A stretch of 64,000 bases of DNA from Halotia branconii CENA392 (lineage in GTDB: Bacteria > Cyanobacteriota > Cyanobacteriia > Cyanobacteriales > Nostocaceae). Both the position numbers and the translations under genes were made by a program. Positions 1 through 8,423 of this stretch are shown in pieces (position 1 is the stretch's first letter; each line of letters opens with the position of its first letter). The notes below the pieces were generated by a model. The model did not search any database and was not told the origin of the DNA. It saw only the letters and a list, made by a program, of their open reading frames with translations. The stretch covers positions 6,108,367-6,172,366 of the forward strand of contig NZ_CP124543.1 in the NCBI RefSeq assembly GCF_029953635.1, in the 5' to 3' direction.

Positions 1-44
1 GAAGGTATTCATAGGTGTTTTTTATGTGAATAGAGTTTTACCTG

Positions 45-290
45 ATGAGTGTCATAATTCCTGATGAAATCCTCCGAGCATCAAACATGACTGAGGATGA
101 ACTGAAATTAGAAATTGCCATCTTGCTTTATCAGCAAGGTAAAATTAGCAGTGGCAAAGTTCGAGCCTGGACAGGAATTACAGTACTTGACTTCCAGCAT
201 GAACTAGCTAAACGCGGTTTATACATCAACTATGATACAGAGGACTTCCAATCTGATGTGCAGACACTGCAATCAATGGGTTTGCTGTGA
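45..290 (+). CDS. UPF0175 family small protein
   Basis: An 81-residue protein matching the UPF0175 family: an N-terminal strand (VIIPDEILRASNMTEDELK), a helix with EIAILLYQQGKISSGKVRAWTG, and a helix-turn-helix-like segment around residues 35-60. In cyanobacteria such genes usually precede a PIN-domain (DUF3368) toxin gene and are regarded as antitoxin-like. Here the stop TGA overlaps an ATG (ATGA at 290-293), but the frame that follows is only 18 codons and does not look like a PIN protein, so a partner is missing or lost. The gene is complete in the window. Family assignment is from sequence recall; the function is inferred. Confidence 0.75.
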   Translation: MSVIIPDEILRASNMTEDELKLEIAILLYQQGKISSGKVRAWTGITVLDFQHELAKRGLYINYDTEDFQSDVQTLQSMGLL

Positions 291-327
291 TGAGGGTTAA
301 GACCTTATTTTGCCGTTGTTGGATACT

Positions 328-1152
328 TTATGTCCGCCATCTGTGACGCGGAATCCAGCCTATGACTTCTTTGGCAAGTTGAGTGTTAATCAGAGCTTTG
401 TAAGGTTCTATTTCATACTCGTAACCACCGCGCCAATCCACTTCCGGCAGTAGAAATTGAACCAATTCAAGACTTGTTCGATGCGCCGAGGAAATATCAG
501 GAGCGCACAACAACAAGGTTACATGGCCGGGATGGGAACAGTGTAAGGCGCACCGTGCAGCTTCAGCTGCGTCTTGAACATCCAGAAAAGCGCCGTATTC
601 CCAAAATGGATTCCACTCAAAATCGGGATTGGCTCGGCGATTGGAAATAATGAAATCGTAAGTTTCTTGATTAAATACACCCGGTGGTCGTAGACAAATA
701 GTTGATATACCTGTGCTATTAGTAAAATATCGGCACATTTCTTCACCCAGCCGCTTGGAAATAGCATAAGGAGTCGCTGGATAACAAGGATGATTGTCAT
801 CCAAGGGAAGATAATCAGGTTTTCTCTCACCTTTGAAGATTCCCAAGGCATCAACACTACTGAAGAAAACAATACGTTTAAGTTGTGCCTCTGCTGCCGC
901 ACTGAGAATGTGCCAAGTGCCTTGAAGATTAACTGCCATGATTTCATCCGGTGTTTCTTCTGCGCTTCCAAGGAGGGCTGCTAGATGAACTACTGCATCG
1001 CAACCAACAAGTGCAGAACGGATTTCGTTAGGATTAAGAATATTATGACCACTTGCAATGTCAAAGCCAATCACTTCACATCCGTCGGCACGCAAAACTT
1101 TTTCTACAACCGAACCAATCATTCCTTCATTGCCTGTCACTAATACCTTCAT
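328..1152 (-). CDS. NAD-dependent epimerase/dehydratase (extended SDR)
   Basis: A 274-residue extended short-chain dehydrogenase. The N-terminal Rossmann motif TGNEGMIGS (residues 6-14) fits the GxxGxxG dinucleotide-binding signature. DIASGHNI follows, then VVHLAALLG (the HLAA motif), FFSSVDALG, and the catalytic YAISK (Tyr-x-x-x-Lys) near residue 127. These enzymes act on nucleotide-sugars or related carbonyl substrates in the cytoplasm. The substrate cannot be read from the sequence. It is convergent with the UPF0175 gene and has no obvious sugar-pathway neighbours, so it appears to be transcribed alone. Confidence 0.82.
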   Translation of the reverse strand: MKVLVTGNEGMIGSVVEKVLRADGCEVIGFDIASGHNILNPNEIRSALVGCDAVVHLAALLGSAEETPDEIMAVNLQGTWHILSAAAEAQLKRIVFFSSVDALGIFKGERKPDYLPLDDNHPCYPATPYAISKRLGEEMCRYFTNSTGISTICLRPPGVFNQETYDFIISNRRANPDFEWNPFWEYGAFLDVQDAAEAARCALHCSHPGHVTLLLCAPDISSAHRTSLELVQFLLPEVDWRGGYEYEIEPYKALINTQLAKEVIGWIPRHRWRT

Positions 1153-1242
1153 TACAGTGATTATTTTTCCTCTGCACAGTCCAATTTAATGAGCGATCGC
1201 CTTTATATAATAGTAATTATTGAATACTAACTATAAATAAAA

Positions 1243-1719
1243 TTACCGCTTAATTTGCTTAGGGAAGTTAGGCACTAACAAAGATTGTTCTAATTCACCT
1301 TGTTCATTATAAAATGTCATTTTACCTTGTTCGTTACATAACCATACTTCCAAAGCTTGAACTGCTAAATATAAATTTTTTTTAAACTCTATTTCATCCA
1401 AAGTGTTACCACTGGATTTAACTTCTATACATATTTCCGGCGCAATGGAGGCTGATACTTCATCTTCGATTTGAGCAAACCGTTCCTCAGAACACCAGAC
1501 AACATCAGCAACTTTCACCCCCTCTGATGTATTGATAGCGCATTCAGGCATCACTTCCCCTGTATGCAATAAAGATTCTAATAAACGTTGGATTCTTCCT
1601 TGATAAAAAGAATGTTTAATTTTTACGGGACTCATTACAATTTGACCCCATTTATTTAATTCAATTTTGAAGGGCAAATCTTGTAATTGTTTATATTCAC
1701 AAACTTCTTCCCATTTCAT
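1243..1719 (-). CDS. Uma2 family endonuclease-like protein (DUF820)
   Basis: A 158-residue Uma2/DUF820 protein. The core carries the restriction-endonuclease-like pattern: KVADVVWCSEERF, then a hydrophobic strand ending APEICIEVKSSGNTLDEIEFK, which contains the acidic residue and the ExK pair of a PD-(D/E)xK fold. It is shorter at the N terminus than the roughly 190-residue Uma2 proteins elsewhere in this window. The family is strongly expanded in filamentous cyanobacteria and its biological role is unknown, so nuclease activity is only inferred from the fold. It stands alone between the epimerase and peptidase genes. Confidence 0.8.
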   Translation of the reverse strand: MKWEEVCEYKQLQDLPFKIELNKWGQIVMSPVKIKHSFYQGRIQRLLESLLHTGEVMPECAINTSEGVKVADVVWCSEERFAQIEDEVSASIAPEICIEVKSSGNTLDEIEFKKNLYLAVQALEVWLCNEQGKMTFYNEQGELEQSLLVPNFPKQIKR

Positions 1720-1847
1720 AGTTAATATTTGTTAAAAGTTCTTGATTGAATTTTAACTGATCTATCAATGGAGTTCAGCACTTTTAAATCTCTTGCAAAG
1801 ACGCAAATTTGTTTCCTTCCTTTGCGCCTTTGCGTCTTTACATGAGG

Positions 1848-3917
1848 CTAAACTTCAACATCTAAAGTACGCACCAAAAAAGCCCACTTATCTGCGGCTT
1901 CCTCGATAATCTTAGCAGTAGGTTTACCTGCACCATGTCCCGCCTTTGTCTCAATTCTAATTAACACTGGTGCATCACCTACATGAGCAGCTTGCAATGC
2001 AGCGGCAAATTTGAAACTGTGAGCAGGGACAACGCGATCGTCATGATCGGCTGTAGTAATTAATGTTGCTGGATAAGCTGTACCTGATTTGAGGTTGTGT
2101 AATGGCGAATATGCATACAACGTTAGAAACTCTTCTGGATGATCTGCTGAACCATATTCGGAAGTCCAAGCCCAGCCGATGGTAAATTTATGAAACCGTA
2201 ACATATCCATGACACCTACAGCTGGTAAAGCTGCACCAAATAAATCAGGACGCTGAGTCATGCAAGCACCCACTAATAAGCCACCGTTACTACCACCTGC
2301 GATCGCTAGTTTTGCAGGTTTTGTATACTTATTAGCAATTAGCCACTCAGCAGCAGTGATAAAGTCATCAAATACATTTTGTTTTTTCTGCTTCATTCCT
2401 GCCTGATGCCATTCTTCACCATACTCTCCACCGCCACGTATATTAGGTACGGCATAAACACCGCCCATTTCCAACCATACCAACATACTCACAGCAAAAT
2501 TAGGAGTAATTGAAATATTAAAACCACCATAGGCATAAAGATAAGTAGGATTATTTCCATCTAATTTAATCCCCTTTTTGTGAGTCATAAACATGGGTAC
2601 TTCAGTACCATCTTTACTACGGTAGAATATTTGATTAGTCTCATAATCATCAGAATTAAAATCTACCTTTGGCTGACGAAAAATTTCACTTTTACCCGTT
2701 ACCATGTCATAGCGATAAATGGTATTTGGTATGATGAAACTAGTGAAACCATAAAAAGTTTCAGTATCATCGCGTTTGCCACCAAAGCCATCAACTGAAC
2801 CAAGTCCCGGCAATTCTACATCACGTACAAATGCACCTGTTAAATCAAAAATTTTAATTTGGCTACGAGCATCTTGAAGATAATCAGCAATAAATTGGTT
2901 GTTAAGGATGTTGACACTTTCTAAAGTTGCCGCTGATTGGGGGATAATTTCTTTCCACATTTCCTTGGCAGAGTTTTGAATATCAATCGCAATAACTCTA
3001 CCCCGCGGTGCATCTAAATCTGTGCGAAAATAAAATACACTATCATCGTAGTCAATAAAACTATAATTGGCTTCAAATTGATTAATTAGTTCTACAACTT
3101 CAGAATTATGATTAGATAAGTCTTTGTAAAAAACTAAATTTTTCGGGTCAGTTCCCAGCCAAACGGAAATAATTAGATAGCGTCCATCTTCAGTAACATC
3201 GCCACTAAAACCCCATTCTTTTTCGTCAGGACGATGGTAAATTAGAATATCATCAGTTTGGTCTGTACCTAATCGGTGATAGTAAAGCTTTTGATAATAG
3301 TTGACATCTTCTAATTTAGTTTTTTCATTTGGCTCATCATAACGACTGTAGAAAAAACCTTGATGATCATGCGTCCATGATGCACTAGAAAATTTAATCC
3401 ACTTTAGATGATCTGGTAAGTCTTCTCCTGTTTCAATATCGCGCACTTTCCATTCTTGCCAGTCAGAACCAGAACTAGATAAACCGTATGCTAAAAGTTT
3501 TCCGTTATCACTGATAGACAATCCTGATAAGGCAATAGTGCCATCTGCTGATAGTTTATTGGGGTCGAGTAAAATTCTAGATTCAGCGTCAAGAGTTTTT
3601 AAAGTGTAGAGGACATTTTGATTTTGCAGCCCATCATTTTTGAAGTAAAAATAATTATCGCCTTCTTTAAATGGGATGCCATATTTTTCATAATTCCAAA
3701 GTTTGGTCAGGCGCTGTTTAATTCTCTCCCTGGCAGTAATTTCATTTAGGTAGGCAAAAGTAACTTTATTTTCTGCTTCAACCCAGGTTTTTGTTTCTTC
3801 CGAGTCAGGATCTTCTAACCAACGGTAAGGATCTTTAACTACAGTACCGTGATAATTATCAACTTGCTCAATCTTATGGCTGAGTGGGTAGGTGAAGTTT
3901 TTTTCAGAATTAGACAT
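1848..3917 (-). CDS. prolyl oligopeptidase (S9A serine peptidase)
   Basis: A 689-residue protein of normal family length. The N-terminal half begins YPLSHKIEQVDNYHG.VVKDPYRWLEDPDSEET, the hallmark S9A start, and goes on into a seven-bladed beta-propeller. The C-terminal alpha/beta-hydrolase domain has NIRGGGEYGEEWH, the nucleophile elbow GGSNGG (Ser about 543), the acid in ADHDDRVVPAHS (Asp about 627) and the histidine in KAGHGAG (His about 661). All catalytic residues are present. No signal peptide is visible, so it should act in the cytoplasm, cleaving short peptides after proline. It is monocistronic; the next gene upstream is degraded. Confidence 0.95.
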   Translation of the reverse strand: MSNSEKNFTYPLSHKIEQVDNYHGTVVKDPYRWLEDPDSEETKTWVEAENKVTFAYLNEITARERIKQRLTKLWNYEKYGIPFKEGDNYFYFKNDGLQNQNVLYTLKTLDAESRILLDPNKLSADGTIALSGLSISDNGKLLAYGLSSSGSDWQEWKVRDIETGEDLPDHLKWIKFSSASWTHDHQGFFYSRYDEPNEKTKLEDVNYYQKLYYHRLGTDQTDDILIYHRPDEKEWGFSGDVTEDGRYLIISVWLGTDPKNLVFYKDLSNHNSEVVELINQFEANYSFIDYDDSVFYFRTDLDAPRGRVIAIDIQNSAKEMWKEIIPQSAATLESVNILNNQFIADYLQDARSQIKIFDLTGAFVRDVELPGLGSVDGFGGKRDDTETFYGFTSFIIPNTIYRYDMVTGKSEIFRQPKVDFNSDDYETNQIFYRSKDGTEVPMFMTHKKGIKLDGNNPTYLYAYGGFNISITPNFAVSMLVWLEMGGVYAVPNIRGGGEYGEEWHQAGMKQKKQNVFDDFITAAEWLIANKYTKPAKLAIAGGSNGGLLVGACMTQRPDLFGAALPAVGVMDMLRFHKFTIGWAWTSEYGSADHPEEFLTLYAYSPLHNLKSGTAYPATLITTADHDDRVVPAHSFKFAAALQAAHVGDAPVLIRIETKAGHGAGKPTAKIIEEAADKWAFLVRTLDVEV

Positions 3918-4009
3918 GGTTACGAGTCAAAAACACTTATTAACATACTATAAATATATAAGATTGCCACCAATTGATACCACCGAAATATTTTGTGGTC
4001 GCTAGCAAT

Positions 4010-4078
4010 TTTTAGTTAAGTCATTAAAACGTTTTTGATGCTCATTTGCAGAAATACCATGATAAACAGTAATTAGAA
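4010..4078 (-). pseudogene. possible short C-terminal gene remnant
   Basis: On the minus strand a 22-codon open segment ends in a stop at 4010-4012 and reads ITVYHGISANEHQKRF followed by NDLTKNC. It has no start codon, and the pattern (YHG-x-S/A-x-EHQ-xx-F) resembles one unit of bacterial tandem-repeat proteins. It lies just downstream of a frameshifted gene, inside a stretch with no intact gene. I read it as a decayed fragment. The match is from memory and short, so this is tentative. Confidence 0.25.
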
Positions 4079-4088
4079 ATTCAAATCA

Positions 4089-4540
4089 TCAAAATTTGTC
4101 TTCACCAGAACTGAGATGTAAAAGAGTTATAGTTTGACTTCTAGAAGGAAAAGCTATTTCAATTTGGCGAATTGGAACTTTACGAACTCTTGGAGTTTTC
4201 TGAGCTATTTGACCTCGTACTAAAAAATTTTTGCCATTTGAGTTTTTCCAAAATTGGTAACTACCATTTTTCAAAGGATAAAATTTATCTGTAATAACTA
4301 TAAATAGACGAAGACGATTAGCTGGTAATATATTTTATAAGAACCTTTTTCACCTGGAACTAACTGATAAATTTTGCCAGTAGGAAGGGCAAATTTAATC
4401 GTTTTATCTGTTTTGTTTACAATTATATATTTAATACTAACTGTCGGTTGATTAGGGTTTTGAGGTTCTTGACAAGGTGCAGCAAAATCACCACATAGCT
4501 TTTCACCTGCTTGAAAAGACTTGATTTTTCGTTGTAAATC
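4089..4540 (-). pseudogene. frameshifted and 5'-truncated hypothetical gene
   Basis: Two minus-strand reading frames join into one protein-like sequence. The upstream part (about 4540 to 4330) reads KIKSFQAGEKLCGDFAAPC and continues to a Lys/Gly-rich segment ending VPGEKGSYK. About 4328-4337, in an A/T-rich run, the frame shifts by one base and continues ILPANRLRLFIVITDKFYPL, then KNGSYQFWKNSNG, ending SSGEDKF at 4089. An in-frame TAG lies at 4541-4543 and no start codon follows it, so the 5' end is also lost. Palindromic repeats and a MITE start about 20 bp beyond that point. Product unknown. Confidence 0.55.
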
Positions 4541-4618
4541 CTAGTTTTTGTGAATTGAAAAAACTTTTGAACTCTCTGCGGGAGAGGGAACTCTTAACGG
4601 GCAATGGGCTCCCCACCT

Positions 4619-4853
4619 CTACGGTGTACACAGAAGTCTTAAAATCCTATCTAAAACTGGGTTTTGAACTATGCAATAAATCTCTCCAAGCCCTGTCCGC
4701 AGCGAGGAGGAACGACGTTCACGAAGTGTTCCCGTAGGGTAGCAATCGCAAAAACCACGAGATTATGCGATTACTTCGCTGCGCTCGTAATGACAACTTA
4801 AGGGGCTTAAGGGGTCGAAACCCTTGTAGATAGTACTTGTGTGTACACCGTAG
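4619..4853. mobile_element. 235-bp MITE-like element with terminal inverted repeats and 10-bp target duplication
   Basis: The element begins CTACGGTGTACACA (4619-4632) and ends with its exact reverse complement (4840-4853). The matching arms continue imperfectly for a few more bases. The 10-bp word CTCCCCACCT flanks it on both sides (4609-4618 and 4854-4863), as expected of a target-site duplication. It encodes no transposase. Its interior carries a palindromic repeat of the gattgcttcgct type. It has inserted into another imperfect palindrome (GAGGGAACT near 4576, AGTTCCCTC near 4872). I read it as a non-autonomous element moved by a transposase encoded elsewhere. Confidence 0.8.
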
Positions 4854-4890
4854 CTCCCCACCTAGAGTACCAAGTTCCCTCGGCGAATTA

Positions 4891-6480
4891 CTAGTGACCG
4901 ACTGGTGCTTTTGCTCGTGCATTACCCTTACCTAGAAACAGTAACAGAGGTAATGAACAAAGAAATGCCGTTCCTACAACTCGAAAGATATCTGCATAAG
5001 ACAAAACAGCAGCTTGAGTATTAACTGTTTGACTTAATAAAGCAAGTGCTTGTTGTTGTGCTGTTGTCGTATCCATTCCCTGGCTTTGAAGGAATCCGCC
5101 TAGTGCATCGAGACGTTGATTAGTTTCTGGGTCATAAGGAGTAAGTTTGGCTAAGAGGACGGCTCGATGAAAAGCCTGTCTTCGATCTAGTAAAGTAGTG
5201 AGTAGGGCAATGCCGATGCTACCGCCTAGTTGTCGTGTCAGGTTATAAAAACCAGAGCCAGCAGAAATATCTTGTTTAGGTAGTCCTCCTAAAGTTGCTA
5301 AACTTAAAGGCAGAAACATTAATACAGTAAAAGCTCCTCGCCATACTAAAGGCCAAAACAAATCATCTGTACCGCTTTGTGGGGTAATTGCTGCCAGTTG
5401 AAACATGACTCCAGATGTTCCTACAGCACCAATTGCAATTAAAAACCTAGCATCAACTTTGGTTGAGACTTTTCCTAATATAACCATCACGATCGCAGAT
5501 GCTAAAGCCCCAGGTGCTAATAACAGTCCTGTTTGTGTAGCGGTAAAGTGCAGCACACTCTGAGCAAATATCGGTATCGCAAAAAGTGCGCCATAAAGCC
5601 CCATCCCTACCAATGCGGAAAGAAGACTTCCTGCGGCTAAAGAACGGTGACGTAGAACTCTCAAATCTACAGCAGGGTGAGCTGTTGTCATCTCTTGCCA
5701 AATAAACAGCCCGAAACCAATAATGCTAGTAATAAGCAAAGTGGTAATAAAGCTGGAAGAAAACCAATCGTCTTGTTCACCTTCCTCTAATAAGGTTTGC
5801 ACAGAGCCTATAGCAACAATTAAAAATAAAATTCCCCACCAATCAACAGCCTGATTTTGCGCCTTAGTCTTATCGCCATCCTTGGGCAGAAACAAAAAAG
5901 ACATTGCTACTGCTAAGATTCCGAAAGGAATGTTAACAAAGAAAATCCAGCGCCACCCTAAACCATCTACTAAAAAACCTCCCAAGGTGGGGCCAATGGC
6001 CGGGCCAGCAATTACTCCTACTCCAAAGACTGCTTGAGCCAGTCCTTGTTCAGCAGGAGGAAAAGTCTCAAACAAAATTGCTTGTGCTTTCGCTAACAAC
6101 CCACCACCGCATAAACCTTGAACAATTCGGGAAATAACTAGCATCGGTAGATTTAAGGAAAGCCCACATAATACCGAGGCAATTGTAAAACCGACTAACG
6201 AGAAAATAAAGTAAGTTTTGCGCCCAAAGTAATCTCCTAACCATGCAGACAAAGGAATTAAGACGACGTTGGCGATGGAATATCCTGTAACAACCCAGCC
6301 TACTTCACTAACAGTTGCACCAAGAGTAGCTTGAATGTCAGTTAAAGCAACGTTCACAATACTGGTATCAATTACTTCTAAAATCGCACCCAAGGAAGCA
6401 GTGAAAGCGATCGCCCACTTCAAATATCCTTGCACATAACCAGTTGGGTTAATAGAAGATTGTTTATTAGTGGTAGCCAT
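4891..6480 (-). CDS. DHA2-family MFS multidrug efflux transporter (EmrB/QacA type)
   Basis: A 529-residue membrane protein with about 14 hydrophobic segments. It has the DHA2 signatures: DTSIVNVALTDI in TM1, motif A GDYFGRKTYF between TM2 and TM3, and motif C GVIAGPAIGPTLGGF in TM5. It exports hydrophobic compounds from the cytoplasm using the proton gradient. A TetR gene is transcribed away from it from 6744, the usual regulator/pump pair. The 260-bp spacer carries a perfect operator-like palindrome and a small palindromic repeat. No EmrA-type membrane-fusion gene is adjacent. Substrate unknown. Confidence 0.9.
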   Translation of the reverse strand: MATTNKQSSINPTGYVQGYLKWAIAFTASLGAILEVIDTSIVNVALTDIQATLGATVSEVGWVVTGYSIANVVLIPLSAWLGDYFGRKTYFIFSLVGFTIASVLCGLSLNLPMLVISRIVQGLCGGGLLAKAQAILFETFPPAEQGLAQAVFGVGVIAGPAIGPTLGGFLVDGLGWRWIFFVNIPFGILAVAMSFLFLPKDGDKTKAQNQAVDWWGILFLIVAIGSVQTLLEEGEQDDWFSSSFITTLLITSIIGFGLFIWQEMTTAHPAVDLRVLRHRSLAAGSLLSALVGMGLYGALFAIPIFAQSVLHFTATQTGLLLAPGALASAIVMVILGKVSTKVDARFLIAIGAVGTSGVMFQLAAITPQSGTDDLFWPLVWRGAFTVLMFLPLSLATLGGLPKQDISAGSGFYNLTRQLGGSIGIALLTTLLDRRQAFHRAVLLAKLTPYDPETNQRLDALGGFLQSQGMDTTTAQQQALALLSQTVNTQAAVLSYADIFRVVGTAFLCSLPLLLFLGKGNARAKAPVGH

Positions 6481-6543
6481 TTTTACTAAAAATAGTTAAG
6501 AGAAAGATAGCCTGAGATTTAAGCACGACTTGAAAGCAAAAAC

Positions 6544-6650
6544 TATAGCGGCTCTCGGTTGTATGCAATACACTCCAGTAATCAAAAGGGGCTAGGAATT
6601 AGAGGCTAGGGGGTAGAGTGGTGTATTTCATTTATCAGAAAACCGCTATA
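6544..6650. repeat. 107-bp imperfect inverted-repeat element
   Basis: The two ends, read inward, are TATAGCGGCTCTC and TATAGCGGTTTTC, and partial complementarity continues further in (ATACAC on both arms). The centre is a ggggctaggaattagaggctagggg heptamer-like stretch. A similar arrangement (aattcctagtccttagcccc, then gcaaccgagaa) occurs near 23920-23998, so this looks like a dispersed repeat. It lies in the tetR/efflux spacer. Confidence 0.55.
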
Positions 6651-6662
6651 TATTTAATTAGC

Positions 6663-6691
6663 ATACGCTACTGTAGCGTATCGTATATAAT
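6663..6691 (+). promoter_or_regulatory. TetR-type operator palindrome with overlapping tetR promoter
   Basis: ATACGCTAC-T-GTAGCGTAT (6663-6681) is a perfect 9-1-9 inverted repeat. A TATAAT hexamer follows at 6686-6691, at the right distance for the operator to cover the -35/spacer of a promoter reading into tetR. Size and symmetry are typical of TetR-family operators. It is about 180 bp from the efflux-gene start, so direct repression of tetR is clearer than that of the pump. Confidence 0.6.
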
Positions 6692-6743
6692 AGGTCAAGA
6701 GTATCTTTCCTGAGGTTGAAAAGTTTGCCAGCAAATTGTCAAA

Positions 6744-7364
6744 ATGACATTGCTTAGAGATGATAGTTTCATGAGTAAGCAGATTCACAGCATTTCTGGA
6801 CGACCACGTAGTATCCATGCCGACCAAGCTATTCTGCAAGCGACCCTAGACTTGCTAGCGGAGGTAGGATATCAAAGCATGAGTATAGAAGCGATCGCTG
6901 CTCGTGCAAAAGTGGGAAAAACAACGATCTATAGGCGTTATACTTCTAAAGAAGAAATAGTTGCAGATGCGATCGAAAGTTTGAGAGAGGATTTATCAAC
7001 ACCAGATACTGGAAGCTTTTGGGGAGATATGGATATTCTCATTGAGAATGCTGGTAAAAAAATCAATAGTCCTCTTGGTCGACAAACACTTGCTTTAATC
7101 ATTAGTACAGCATCTAGCAACCCTCAGTTTGCCGAAGTTTACTGGAAAAGATATACGCAAGTCCGACGTGAAGCATTTGCTAAAGTCCTAGAACGTGCCA
7201 AATTTAGAGGTGAAATTCACAAGGATGCAGATATTGACCTAATTATTGACCTTGTAAGTGGGTCTTTATATTACGCACTTATTTTCAAACTCACAACAGA
7301 GCCAGTAGAAGCTTATATGCACCGAACTATGGATCTTCTCCTTAAAGGCATAAGTACTGGTTAA
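6744..7364 (+). CDS. TetR/AcrR family transcriptional regulator
   Basis: A 206-residue regulator. After a short leader it has GRPRSIHADQAILQATLDLL, then SIEAIAARAKVGKTTIYRRY, the canonical TetR helix-turn-helix, about residues 48-67. The rest is an all-helical ligand-binding domain resembling TetR_C_11-type domains. It is transcribed away from the DHA2 pump and probably represses itself and the pump until a ligand binds. The start could be 6744 or the internal ATG at 6771 (MSKQIHS); neither has a strong ribosome-binding site. A hairpin terminator follows the stop. Confidence 0.9.
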   Translation: MTLLRDDSFMSKQIHSISGRPRSIHADQAILQATLDLLAEVGYQSMSIEAIAARAKVGKTTIYRRYTSKEEIVADAIESLREDLSTPDTGSFWGDMDILIENAGKKINSPLGRQTLALIISTASSNPQFAEVYWKRYTQVRREAFAKVLERAKFRGEIHKDADIDLIIDLVSGSLYYALIFKLTTEPVEAYMHRTMDLLLKGISTG

Positions 7365-7374
7365 TTAAGGTTTT

Positions 7375-7399
7375 ATGGATAGGATATATCCATTTTTTT
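7375..7399 (+). terminator. intrinsic terminator after tetR
   Basis: ATGGATA and TATCCAT (7375-7381 and 7387-7393) form a 7-bp stem with a 5-nt loop, and six more T residues follow. It starts 11 bp after the tetR stop. The stem is A/T-rich, so termination may be partial. Confidence 0.6.
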
Positions 7400-7534
7400 C
7401 CTACCAAAGCATATTACATACAATTAAGCAGCACTACATTGGTAAGCTGAGATTGTAGTGATTTCCTATAACAGGCATTAATTGCGATCGCTACTTCCAC
7501 AGTTCAACAGGCAGAATTATAGTATAGGGCGGCA

Positions 7535-8335
7535 ATGCAAAAACTCATTTTCAATGGCAGAGATGGCTTTAGAGCGCAGGCCCTATTTCTTGGTAAGGAA
7601 ATTAACCTACAAAGATTGGAAAATTATGACTGCTTGGCGACTATGCCACTAATGGTTACAGTTGGTGAACAGGGCTGTGCAGTATTGCTGGATTATGGTG
7701 CAGTTGTTTTGTTTAACCTTGAGCCTGTAGAAAAAACAGCTTTCTTGACCGAACTATCATCTGTAGTCAGCGAATCTTTTGCCAACCCAGAGACGGAAGA
7801 AGTGGAAGTTCATCTCAACGTGGTACAGAGTGAGCGAGTCAAAGAAGGAAAAATTTTTCTGCATGAATTTAGTATTGAACGCTTGCAGATAGTAGCTGAT
7901 ATACTTGCTAAGAGTGTAGTGCTGTCTCATTACGAAACTAGCATAGCCACTGTATTTGATCAAATTGAACCGTTTGCAGCGAGTCTCCAGCGTGAAAACA
8001 GAAGTAGAAGCCAGAGTCGGGAATTACTGCGTCAACTTGGTACTACCTTATTAGTTCAACATAAGATAGTCGGTCGAGTAGAAATTATCGATAAGCCGGA
8101 GTTACTCTGGGAATCTCCTCAGCTAGAAAATTTATATCTGCGCTTGGAAGATGAATACGAAATTCGTGAGCGTCATAACGCTTTAGAACGCAAACTAGAG
8201 CTAATTTCTCAAACTGCCCAAACGGTGCTGGAGTTCATGCAGCATAGCAGTAGCCAGCGAGTAGAGTGGTATGTGGTAATTCTGATTTTGGTGGAGATTC
8301 TGCTGTCATTGTACGACATTATTTTTAAACGCTAA
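7535..8335 (+). CDS. DUF155 / RMD1-like protein with C-terminal membrane anchor
   Basis: A 266-residue protein like the Rmd1/Sif2 (DUF155) family. An alpha/beta domain includes GCAVLLDYGAVVLFNLEP. The conserved central helices include LAKSVVLSHYETSIATVFDQI and LLRQLGTTLLVQHKIVGRVE, followed by DKPELLWESPQLENLYLRLEDEYEI. A charged helix and a single C-terminal transmembrane segment (WYVVILILVEILLSLYDII) complete it. Eukaryotic relatives are mitochondrial inner-membrane proteins; the bacterial role is not established. The GGCGGCA sequence just upstream is not a good ribosome-binding site. It appears monocistronic. Confidence 0.8.
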   Translation: MQKLIFNGRDGFRAQALFLGKEINLQRLENYDCLATMPLMVTVGEQGCAVLLDYGAVVLFNLEPVEKTAFLTELSSVVSESFANPETEEVEVHLNVVQSERVKEGKIFLHEFSIERLQIVADILAKSVVLSHYETSIATVFDQIEPFAASLQRENRSRSQSRELLRQLGTTLLVQHKIVGRVEIIDKPELLWESPQLENLYLRLEDEYEIRERHNALERKLELISQTAQTVLEFMQHSSSQRVEWYVVILILVEILLSLYDIIFKR

Positions 8336-8423
8336 TGCTAAATTGAGATTTTGTCATGCGATCGCTCTTGAATACCTTTGTCAATTTACGAGACTTGGAA
8401 ACAAGCACTTTAGAAATACCAAG

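Noticed and set aside
290..346. 18-codon frame starting in the UPF0175 stop (ATGA)
   Set aside because: It is too short and unlike the PIN toxin expected after UPF0175, so I do not call a toxin gene.
4555..4922. Small frames within the MITE and surrounding palindromes
   Set aside because: They are repeat sequence read as protein, with no independent start signals.
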